A stretch of DNA of 64,000 nucleotides from Candidatus Nitrosopumilus sp. (GTDB lineage Archaea; Thermoproteota; Nitrososphaeria; Nitrososphaerales; Nitrosopumilaceae). Position numbers and translations under genes: made by a program. The notes under the pieces were generated by a model that saw only the letters and a list, made by a program, of their open reading frames with translations, made no database searches and was not told the origin of the DNA. Below are positions 15,205 to 22,629 of this stretch, in pieces. How positions within the stretch are numbered: the first letter of the stretch is position 1; every line of letters begins with the position of its first letter. The stretch covers positions 1-64,000 of the forward strand of contig JAOTTS010000003.1 of the NCBI GenBank assembly GCA_029864335.1, given 5' to 3'.

Positions 15205-15981
15205 TCAATAATCTGGCCTGTAGCCGTATCTTGTGCCATACGTAAACTCAGAATTGTGAGTCTTTTTGTAGAGATATCCAGTTGCCAAGCCTATTACGAA
15301 TCCACCGATGTGAGCAAGATATGCCACGCTATCACCTGCAATACCAAAGCCTCCAATGAAAAATGGCAGAAGATTTTGAAAAACTAGCCAGAATGGCAAG
15401 AACCATTTTGCCTTAATGTGCATCATTCTCCAAAAGAATCCCATCATCAGAAATGTCTGTATTCTAGCTTTTGGAAAAATTACCAAGTATGCTCCTAGTA
15501 CTCCAGAGATTGCACCTGATGCACCAACAGCAGGAATTGCACTACTAGTATCTCCAGCAATATGGATCAATCCAGCAGTAACTCCCCACATTAGATAAAT
15601 TCCAAGATACTTTATTTTTCCAAATTTGTATTCAATGTTATCACCGAAGATCCATAGAAACAACATGTTTCCTCCAAGATGCATTAAACCACCGTGCAAG
15701 AAAGTAGAACTAATTAGGGAGAAATATGGTTCCTCAGGACAAGAAATGCGTAACGGTCCTGAACCAAAATCGATGTTCAGTACACTTGCACCAGTAATGC
15801 AATTTGGAACAGCTCCCCAATTATAAAATAAATTAAATGCATTTTGATTTGTAAAGTCAAAGAATTGTCCAGTGTAAGCAACTTCGATAAAAAATACAAT
15901 TACATTGATTATGATTAATCCATACGTTACTGTAGGTCTAAATCCAGGAGCAGTAGGATTCTCATCTCTTAATGGAAGCAT
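15205..15981 (-). CDS. Rhomboid family intramembrane serine protease
   Basis: 258 aa with six or more membrane helices. The catalytic serine is in VGASGAISGVLGAY and the histidine in VAYLAHIGGFVIG; HGGLMHLGGNMLFLWIFG carries the conserved HxxxN-type segment in the helix that lines the active site. Rhomboids cleave transmembrane segments of other proteins. I start it at ATG 15981 (MLPLRDENPTAPGFRP), the usual beginning of this subgroup; the longer frame to 16056 adds a Lys/Cys-rich stretch with no family support. Confidence 0.92.
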   Translation of the reverse strand: MLPLRDENPTAPGFRPTVTYGLIIINVIVFFIEVAYTGQFFDFTNQNAFNLFYNWGAVPNCITGASVLNIDFGSGPLRISCPEEPYFSLISSTFLHGGLMHLGGNMLFLWIFGDNIEYKFGKIKYLGIYLMWGVTAGLIHIAGDTSSAIPAVGASGAISGVLGAYLVIFPKARIQTFLMMGFFWRMMHIKAKWFLPFWLVFQNLLPFFIGGFGIAGDSVAYLAHIGGFVIGLATGYLYKKTHNSEFTYGTRYGYRPDY

Positions 15982-16181
15982 TTGTAATTTTGTTTGGCAG
16001 AAATTTGTATAATAACATTGTTTAGTTTTATTTTTAAAAATAAAGATGAGAATCACTTAAACAAAATGACTCCTCTGTTTCACACCTAACTATGGCTAGT
16101 ATAACAGTATTATTCTATAATAGATAAAAACTAAATTGGTACATTCGTAGGATGTATTAAAAATGAAAAAGAAAAGATATG

Positions 16182-16496
16182 TTAGCTGTATGGTCTGTGT
16201 CCACTATGTTCTGCTTCTTCGATTAAACCTAACTTATCTAAAACTTTACAGATTTTTTCACCTTTATCAGTTGGATCTAGATTTCCTCTAAGAGAACCAG
16301 AAGCTGGAGTTCCAGATTTAGTTGTACCATGAATATTTGCATAAATATTTCCTTCACATAATTTGCCAAGCATTGATGATAATGTTACACTATCAGGTCC
16401 ATCATGATATCTATGTAGAAGATGTGGAATGATTATGGATAAAGCAAGAATTGCAACTATACCAGTAACAACAATTGAAAATAAGTGGATTTTCTC
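16182..16496 (-). CDS. Small membrane-anchored protein, CHRD-like motif, 5' end disrupted or non-standard
   Basis: The ATG frame (63 aa from 16373) starts MLGKLCEGNIYANIHGTTKS and shows NIYANIHG...SGSLRGNL, which resembles the end of a CHRD domain. Upstream in the same frame the sequence is clearly coding: a membrane helix HLFSIVVTGIVAILALSIII and RYHDGPDSVTLSS. There is no ATG, GTG or TTG before the in-frame TGA at 16497. One extra A in the run at 16490-16493 would join a frame FKPERIVERK that starts with TTG at 16522. Either the gene has a one-base lesion (or sequence error) or translation begins oddly. Function unknown; the protein would face outside. Confidence 0.55.
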   Translation of the reverse strand, partial: EKIHLFSIVVTGIVAILALSIIIPHLLHRYHDGPDSVTLSSMLGKLCEGNIYANIHGTTKSGTPASGSLRGNLDPTDKGEKICKVLDKLGLIEEAEHSGHRPYS

Positions 16497-16585
16497 TCAA
16501 CTATTCTTTCAGGCTTAAACAAAGTGATTAAAATTACAGTTTTTTAGATTTAAAGCGACTGGTTCATTTTTCGAACAAGAGTAGA

Positions 16586-18142
16586 TCAAACACGAATGAT
16601 TCCCTTTTGAATCAAAAATACCAATCCCTGAACAAAGGTTTTATCATCTATTTGTCCTGTTGCCCACCATTCGGCATTATTTCTAATCCATGGAGGAATT
16701 TCTTGTGATGTTGATGATTCTTGTTGTGTTTGTGGAATTAGAATAATTTTATTTTTTATTAAATATTCAATTCCCTGGATGAATGTATTATCATCTATTT
16801 GTTGCTCAGACCACCATGATGCATTATTTCTAATCCAATTAGGAATTGAAATTTTATTTTCATTAGTTGTTCTATCAATTATTATTGGAATTGTTGATTT
16901 TGCTAGATTGTTATTATCCAAATTTTTAAAATTCAGATATACTATTCCTGTAACATCTTGAGGAATCATAAATTCTATGATATTGTATTTTTCTTTTGAG
17001 TCAGTGCTAATTCCACTTTGCTCAAAAATAATTTTCTCATTTTGAGTCATTGAAAAATCATAGTTTGTAGCAACAGGTTTATTCTTTAGGAAAATATCAG
17101 TAATATCAAAAATTATTTTTGCATTAGAGTTAGATTTCAGATTCTCTGGCTCCCAGGAAACTAAAACTCTAAACTGTCCATTTTCAGTAACTGAGCTTAA
17201 ATGAGGATAATCACAGTCTGGTTTTATTGTAAAATTCATTCCATTTTGATTGGGATTATTTTCAAATACTTTCAAGAGTTCTCTTTGATATATGATAAAG
17301 TGTACAATACGTCCATCAGAGAAAAAATCATCAATGTTTACAACATCGTCTGATATCTTAACATCGTTAATGTATATTGTAAAACCTGATACTAGTAAAT
17401 CACCAAAGTTTTTTGGAATTACAAGCTCCTCATGAACTACAGATGTTTGATTAATGTTAGATTGACTCCATTCAAAAGGCATCGAGAATCTAATTTCCTT
17501 TGAATTGGAATCATATTGAAAATTTGAAATTTCATCATAATATGAGATTATCTGAATGAATTGCTTACCAAAATTTTGATCAACAAAGTTAAATTGTGTT
17601 GTTTGTGCAATAGAGATTCCTGCATTGAAAACTAGAGGTTCTACTAATTGTTTGGTGTATCCGTCTGCTGTAAGTATAGCAATATCAAATTTGTATAGAC
17701 CACCTTCACTAAGTTTTGGACCTTTGACATGAATCATTCTACTTTCAAGTCCTAATAATGAACCAAACAGATTTCCTCCATTGTCTTCTTCAATTATTAT
17801 AGAATCACGATCTTCTGATACAAAATTAAAAACTAAGAACCCATTATCGGCTATGAATTCTTTCTCAAACAGAAATTGTTCACCACGGTATGATTCTATC
17901 AAAAAAGTAACATCTCGAAGAGTAATTTTTGAATCAAAATCAATTAGAGAAATTGATATTTGTTGATCATCATTTGTGTTGGGATCACTTTTTGAAGATG
18001 AAACCTCCAAAGTAACAAGTCGGTCATCTAGTTCCACAGGAGGAAAAGTTTCACTTCCAACTCCATGACCATACACATTATCAAATGTTAATGCAAGCAA
18101 AGCTGGGAATATTAGAATCAAAAGTAATGATGAATTTTTCAA
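16586..18142 (-). CDS. Secreted HGxG-family protein with two C-terminal WW-tail repeats
   Basis: About 518 aa. A signal peptide (LLLILIFPALLALTFDNVYG) precedes HGVGSETFPP, so His may be the first mature residue. A beta-rich region follows with the family core MPFEWS...VVHEELVIPKNFG and GRIVHFIIYQREL, shared with the genes at 18384 and 28316. The C terminus has two copies of a roughly 35-residue motif, IPxWIRNNAxWW...FxQGxxxLIxxxII. The start is placed at TTG 18142 because it directly follows the stop of the 68-aa gene and gives a normal signal peptide; the ATG at 18190 would add 16 residues including charged ones. Function unknown; probably a cell-surface protein. Confidence 0.75.
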   Translation of the reverse strand: MKNSSLLLILIFPALLALTFDNVYGHGVGSETFPPVELDDRLVTLEVSSSKSDPNTNDDQQISISLIDFDSKITLRDVTFLIESYRGEQFLFEKEFIADNGFLVFNFVSEDRDSIIIEEDNGGNLFGSLLGLESRMIHVKGPKLSEGGLYKFDIAILTADGYTKQLVEPLVFNAGISIAQTTQFNFVDQNFGKQFIQIISYYDEISNFQYDSNSKEIRFSMPFEWSQSNINQTSVVHEELVIPKNFGDLLVSGFTIYINDVKISDDVVNIDDFFSDGRIVHFIIYQRELLKVFENNPNQNGMNFTIKPDCDYPHLSSVTENGQFRVLVSWEPENLKSNSNAKIIFDITDIFLKNKPVATNYDFSMTQNEKIIFEQSGISTDSKEKYNIIEFMIPQDVTGIVYLNFKNLDNNNLAKSTIPIIIDRTTNENKISIPNWIRNNASWWSEQQIDDNTFIQGIEYLIKNKIILIPQTQQESSTSQEIPPWIRNNAEWWATGQIDDKTFVQGLVFLIQKGIIRV

Positions 18143-18143
18143 A

Positions 18144-18350
18144 CTATGTCCACTTGTTTGGATCTTTTTTGCGAATCTCTTTTCCGTCAATTGTAATTAG
18201 ATCTTTTTCTTCAAAGACAGTATGCCATTTACCATTACTTGGGAAAATTTTGTTCATCTCCTCAACTTTGTCATTAGTTGGAGGTATGTTCATTAAAGCT
18301 CCCCATTTCATGTTTGGAACTTTGGGCATTATGTCATTGATGTCCTTCAT
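18144..18350 (-). CDS. 68-aa hypothetical soluble protein
   Basis: Starts MKDINDIMPKVPNMKWGALM and ends EIRKKDPNKWT. It is hydrophilic with no signal peptide or metal motif. Its stop is followed within 2 nt by the proposed TTG start of the secreted protein downstream, and the gene at 18384 precedes it by 33 bp on the same strand, so all three may be one transcript. Composition and AT-biased codon use look like a real gene; the family is not recognised. Confidence 0.6.
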   Translation of the reverse strand: MKDINDIMPKVPNMKWGALMNIPPTNDKVEEMNKIFPSNGKWHTVFEEKDLITIDGKEIRKKDPNKWT

Positions 18351-18383
18351 AGTACTATCACTTAACAGAATTTATTTAAAAAC

Positions 18384-20084
18384 TTATGACTGTATCTTCA
18401 TAATTCCTTCTTTGATCAAGAATTGAATTCCCTGAACAAAATCTGAATCACCTATTGAGCCATCAGCCCACCAACCGGCATTATTTTTAATCCATGTTGG
18501 AATTTGATTTGAACCAGTACCTTGTGTTGTTGATGGGATCTTCATAATTCCTTCTTTGATCAAGAATTGAATTCCCTGAACAAAATCTGAATCACCTATT
18601 GAGCCATCAGCCCACCAACCGGCATTATTTTTAATCCATGTTGGAATTTGTGCTTTTTCAGGTACAGAAGTAACTACATCTGATGAACCTGGACCTATTT
18701 CAATGATTGTTGAACCAATTCCTGCATATGTTGGATCATAATCTAATCCAGTTCCTAAAACTTTGACATCAACTCTAATTTGACCTTGTAATGGGACAAA
18801 AATTCTTTGAATGTCAATTCCTTCAGTAGAAGTGATTCCAAGACTAGAAGTGTCATCACCAACATTACTGGCTACTTCTTTATCAAATTCATCAAAAACA
18901 AAGTATGCATACTTGACATCTTTGATGAGTTCTCTGTTTTCATTGAAGAATGTAAACTCAAATGGAATTTCTTGATTAGCTCCATATTTGCCATCCCATG
19001 AAATTTTTACAGTAGTTGGAACTTTTTCATAATTTGTAGTGTCTACAAGATAAAATTCTGTAGAACTTTTTGAAGCTTCAGATAATGGAACAAGTTTCAA
19101 ATCCATCTTGGGATTGTCATAATTATCTACTCCTAGTTTTTCATTGATCTTTTGCAATTCATTTTTTGTAATTAGAAAATGGACGATGTTGGTATCCTCA
19201 TATGAATAAGGATCATTTAATAATGCTCTCTGATCAATTTCCACACCATTAACAAATCCTTTGAATTGTTTTCCTTCAGCATAAGGAGCAAATGTTTTTG
19301 GAACTCGGACTTCTTCATGGACTACTTGCACTAAATTAACATATGATGGACTCCAATCAAATGGCATATCAAATGAAATTGAATTATCAGAGGTGTCAAA
19401 CTTAAAGTTATCAACATCATCATAGTATGTTTTTACAATTACTGGAATTTCTTCAGCATTTGCAGTCTTTATGAAAAAGTCTTGCTCTTGTGCAACACTA
19501 ACAAAAGTTTCGTAACTTAGTAAATTAGCAAGTACGGTCCTTGGGCTAGTGGCAGCCTCAATGTCAACTCTAATTTTGTATAATCCACCTTTTACAAAAA
19601 TTGGACCCGTAATCGATGGTCTTGCGCATATGTCTAAATTGTCATCAGTACATGCTGCACCTTGAACAAATAGTGCACCAGGAGCACTTACATGTTCAGA
19701 ACCACCATAGATTGAGCATTCTTCGAGATTATTTTCATTACAATTAGGTTGTGGTTTAATTTTTACATCTAATCTTCCATCCATATCATAAAATAGATTT
19801 CTAGCTAAAAGTTCTCCACTTTGCCAAACTTCTACTCTATATGTGACTTTGTCTAGATTCTTGTCAGTTAATGTATCAAAGAAACGAATTTGCATATTTG
19901 CTGAATCAATTTCACCAACCGTAATATCAGATGGACTTAGTTGTGTACGGACAGTAACTTCCATATCACCAAAGCTGAGAGGTTCAGCTTGATCTCCTCC
20001 AAGTCCATGAGCAAAGACATCAGGAAGAACAACAGGAATCGTAAAAATGCCAATAATTGCAATTAATAATGCAAACTTATACAA
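18384..20084 (-). CDS. Secreted HGxG-family protein with duplicated WW-tail
   Basis: 566 aa. The signal peptide ends VFA, leaving [10 protein letters not shown] as the predicted mature start. The family core reads [20 protein letters not shown] ... [13 protein letters not shown] and [12 protein letters not shown], aligned with its two paralogues in this window. An insertion with four cysteines lies around residues 110-155 ([10 protein letters not shown] ... CTDDNLDIC). Two identical tails ([20 protein letters not shown] and on to IKEGIMKI) end the protein and come from a 113-bp exact DNA repeat. Function is not known; repeats and location suggest a surface role. Confidence 0.8.
   Translation of the reverse strand: MYKFALLIAIIGIFTIPVVLPDVFAHGLGGDQAEPLSFGDMEVTVRTQLSPSDITVGEIDSANMQIRFFDTLTDKNLDKVTYRVEVWQSGELLARNLFYDMDGRLDVKIKPQPNCNENNLEECSIYGGSEHVSAPGALFVQGAACTDDNLDICARPSITGPIFVKGGLYKIRVDIEAATSPRTVLANLLSYETFVSVAQEQDFFIKTANAEEIPVIVKTYYDDVDNFKFDTSDNSISFDMPFDWSPSYVNLVQVVHEEVRVPKTFAPYAEGKQFKGFVNGVEIDQRALLNDPYSYEDTNIVHFLITKNELQKINEKLGVDNYDNPKMDLKLVPLSEASKSSTEFYLVDTTNYEKVPTTVKISWDGKYGANQEIPFEFTFFNENRELIKDVKYAYFVFDEFDKEVASNVGDDTSSLGITSTEGIDIQRIFVPLQGQIRVDVKVLGTGLDYDPTYAGIGSTIIEIGPGSSDVVTSVPEKAQIPTWIKNNAGWWADGSIGDSDFVQGIQFLIKEGIMKIPSTTQGTGSNQIPTWIKNNAGWWADGSIGDSDFVQGIQFLIKEGIMKIQS
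18394..18506. repeat. 113-bp exact direct repeat, copy 1
   Basis: Identical to 18538-18650, with a 144-bp period that keeps reading frame. Each copy encodes one WW-tail unit at the C terminus of the secreted protein. Zero differences, including third codon positions, point to a recent duplication or to gene conversion. Confidence 0.95.
18538..18650. repeat. 113-bp exact direct repeat, copy 2
   Basis: Second copy of the repeat at 18394-18506; a 31-bp linker encoding a short Gly/Ser/Thr/Gln stretch separates the two. Confidence 0.95.
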
Positions 20085-20195
20085 TACGAAAATTAGGTTA
20101 ATTCCATATTTAAAGATGGTACAGGATTTCTATGCGTGAGAATTTTTTATACTAAATAGAGTACAACTTTTATTCGTGATTCACAGAGATTGAAT

Positions 20196-21020
20196 ATGAA
20201 GATTCTATTTGCGTTATTTTTAATTCCATTGTTAATTATTCCAGCATATGCTGAATCACAAACACTCTCAACTGAGAAAGGAACACTGGATGTTAAATTA
20301 ACACATGAACCAATAGAGCCAAACACCCAAGCCAAAATTAACATTGATTTCATCAATCCACAAACACAAAAAATCCAAGAGCATATTGATTATACTATTT
20401 CAGTTTCAAAAGATGGTGAAAATGTATTTGGGCCAATTCCACTAACACATACATCAGTAGGTTCTGTAAAGATTCCAATTGAGTTCAATCTTGGTGAAGG
20501 AGTATATTCTATGGACTTTGAAGTTGAAGGAATTTTGTTTCAACCAATTCCACCTGAAACAGTATCTTTCGATATTTTAGTAGGAGATGCTCAAGCTCAA
20601 CCAATAACGCCATCTGAGAACGAAGTGAATGTTAATGGAGAAAACGGTGGTTGTCTAATTGCAACTGCAACATATGGTTCTGAACTTGCACCTCAAGTCC
20701 AACAATTAAGAGAATTTAGAGATAATACTATTTTGTCAACTGAATCTGGTAATGCATTTATGAAAGGATTTAATCAATTCTATTATTCATTTTCACCAAC
20801 AGTAGCAGACCTTGAGCGAGAACAGCCAATATTCAAAGAAATTATGAAAATTTCACTAACCCCAATGTTAACATCATTATCATTGTTGAATCATCTAAGC
20901 ATTGATTCAGAGGAAAAAATGTTAGGTTATGGGATCTCTATAGTTTTACTGAATATTGGAATGTATGTAGGAGTTCCAGTGTTTGGAATCCTAAAGTTGT
21001 ATCAGTTCAAAAAAGACTAA
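20196..21020 (+). CDS. Secreted protein with CFI-box C-terminal domain
   Basis: 274 aa. A signal peptide (MKILFALFLIPLLIIPAYA) is followed by a beta-sandwich-like domain (residues about 20-140). Then comes GGCLIATATYGSELAPQVQQ, the hallmark of the CFI-box C-terminal domain (Cys-Phe/Leu-Ile-Ala-Thr-Ala), with the usual QLREFRDN and SFSPTVADL segments. The last 40 residues form a membrane helix (ISIVLLNIGMYVGVPVFGIL). The CFI box is thought to be a surface-anchoring or processing module, but its mechanism is unknown. I prefer ATG 20196 over TTG 20190. Transcribed divergently from the HGxG gene at 18384. Confidence 0.8.
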   Translation: MKILFALFLIPLLIIPAYAESQTLSTEKGTLDVKLTHEPIEPNTQAKINIDFINPQTQKIQEHIDYTISVSKDGENVFGPIPLTHTSVGSVKIPIEFNLGEGVYSMDFEVEGILFQPIPPETVSFDILVGDAQAQPITPSENEVNVNGENGGCLIATATYGSELAPQVQQLREFRDNTILSTESGNAFMKGFNQFYYSFSPTVADLEREQPIFKEIMKISLTPMLTSLSLLNHLSIDSEEKMLGYGISIVLLNIGMYVGVPVFGILKLYQFKKD

Positions 21021-21077
21021 TACTATATCTGGAAATTCCAGTGAGGTTTTTATGTATCCAAACAAGTATCCAATCTA

Positions 21078-21884
21078 ATGAAGACTAAAGCAATTTGCTC
21101 TTTCTTCGTACTATTTGCTATTGTAGCTGGTATCGTTGCAACAACACCAGCTGCTTTTGCAGATCATTCAGAAGTCACAATTGAGGCAGCACTAGGTTCT
21201 GGAGCTCCAGGATGTGAAGATTCTGCAGAGGGATGTTACATTCCAAGTACTGCAACTGTTGATGCAGGCGGTAAAGTAATTATGTCAAATCCTGATACTG
21301 CAGCACACACATTCACAGCAGGAAGTCCTGAAGATGGTCCAAGTGGTGAATTTGATACCGGACTGTTAATGGCAGGAAATTCATTTGAATGGTCTCCAGA
21401 CACAGTAGGGGAAGTTCCTTACTTCTGTATGGTCCATCCTTGGATGCAAGGTTTGATTATAGTACAAGAAGCAGGAGCTGATGAAGGCGGAGAAGCTGAT
21501 GGATTAATGGTAACAGTTACCGACTCACAAGTAAAGGGTGGAACTCAAATTGATCTGGAATTCAGTGAATTACATGTCAACTATGAAATAACTGCAACAC
21601 AAAATGGTAAAGAAATTTTTAAAGAAACAGCACATGCCATGGAAATGACTTCAAGTCATATGGTTAATGCACTTGGATCTGATAAAAATCCAATTGACAT
21701 CAAAGTAGTTTCTTTAGGTATTGGACCACCAGGTGCTGAGGTAAATTGGACTGGACCAGTAGGTACAGTAGCTACATCAAAGGTTGTTCCAGAATTTGGT
21801 ACAATTGCAATGATGATACTAGCTGTTGCAATCATAAGCATAGTTGCAGTAACTGCAAAATCTAGAGTCATTCCAAGATTTTAG
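21078..21884 (+). CDS. Plastocyanin-like cupredoxin with PEFG-CTERM anchor
   Basis: 268 aa. A signal peptide ends AFA and a type I copper domain follows at residues about 30-130: the ligands are the His in AAHTFTAG and the Cys, His and Met in YFCMVHPWMQG. A second beta domain (about 140-225) follows, then VVPEFGTIAMMILAVAIISI and a basic tail, a PEFG-CTERM signal recognised by archaeosortase-type enzymes. Ammonia-oxidising archaea use such blue-copper proteins as extracytoplasmic electron carriers in place of cytochrome c; whether this one serves ammonia oxidation is inference. A TATA-like TTTTTATG lies about 26 nt before the ATG. Confidence 0.93.
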   Translation: MKTKAICSFFVLFAIVAGIVATTPAAFADHSEVTIEAALGSGAPGCEDSAEGCYIPSTATVDAGGKVIMSNPDTAAHTFTAGSPEDGPSGEFDTGLLMAGNSFEWSPDTVGEVPYFCMVHPWMQGLIIVQEAGADEGGEADGLMVTVTDSQVKGGTQIDLEFSELHVNYEITATQNGKEIFKETAHAMEMTSSHMVNALGSDKNPIDIKVVSLGIGPPGAEVNWTGPVGTVATSKVVPEFGTIAMMILAVAIISIVAVTAKSRVIPRF

Positions 21885-21897
21885 GAATCCTCTTTTT

Positions 21898-22536
21898 CTA
21901 TTTTCTTTTTATTAAAGCAATGATTGCCAAAATAATAGCTGCTGCAGCAATTGACAATCCAAATATTGCAAAGTCATAAGATGCACCACCATCAGAGGAT
22001 ACAGAAGTTTCACCAGACTTTAGTTTAGAAACATCTTGTTGAAGAGATGAGATGGCATTTTTTAGTGCAGCAATGTCAGCAGTTCCCTCACTACTTGTAG
22101 GAGGAAAATCTAAAACTGCAGTAGGCTCTACATCTTCAACTGGGATTTTAATATCAATTGTAGTACCAGCAATTTCTCCTTTCAAATCCATAATGTAACT
22201 ACCAGTTTTAGTTGGAATTATAGGTGAAAAATAGTATCCGGGTTTAGGATCAGAATTTATTTCAATTTTTTTGGTTACTCCACCATACATAGCTGTAGCT
22301 TCAACATTTTTGAACACATTAATTACTCCCTTGTAAGAACCCTCAGTTTCTCCAGGTTCAGTTATTTTAAAGACAATATCATTTCTGATTCCAACAACAG
22401 GAGGTTCAATTCCCCATCCTGCTTCTATTTTGTATTGTCCAACTTCTACAGTAGTATGTGCAAAAGAAGTAGAAATCATTCCAATACTAAACAATAATGC
22501 AATAAATCCAAAAATTGTGAAGTTCACAGATATCAT
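21898..22536 (-). CDS. Secreted, membrane-anchored protein with predicted N-terminal His
   Basis: 212 aa. The signal peptide ends TSFA, leaving HTTVEVGQYKIEAGWG as mature start. A beta domain of about 120 residues follows, then a coiled coil (DIAALKNAISSLQQDVSKLK) and a C-terminal membrane helix with a KRK tail. The opening recalls bacterial YcnI copper chaperones (which begin HVTV), but no homology can be shown by eye. It is divergent from the copCD fusion and converges with the cupredoxin gene, so copper handling is a reasonable guess. Confidence 0.7.
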   Translation of the reverse strand: MISVNFTIFGFIALLFSIGMISTSFAHTTVEVGQYKIEAGWGIEPPVVGIRNDIVFKITEPGETEGSYKGVINVFKNVEATAMYGGVTKKIEINSDPKPGYYFSPIIPTKTGSYIMDLKGEIAGTTIDIKIPVEDVEPTAVLDFPPTSSEGTADIAALKNAISSLQQDVSKLKSGETSVSSDGGASYDFAIFGLSIAAAAIILAIIALIKRK

Positions 22537-22629
22537 ATGACAATTACACGTTATTATCTTTGCGTGAATTGGTACAAATGATTAACACATAAAAACTGTT
22601 TAAATTATCAACAATGTTTTTAGGATTAA

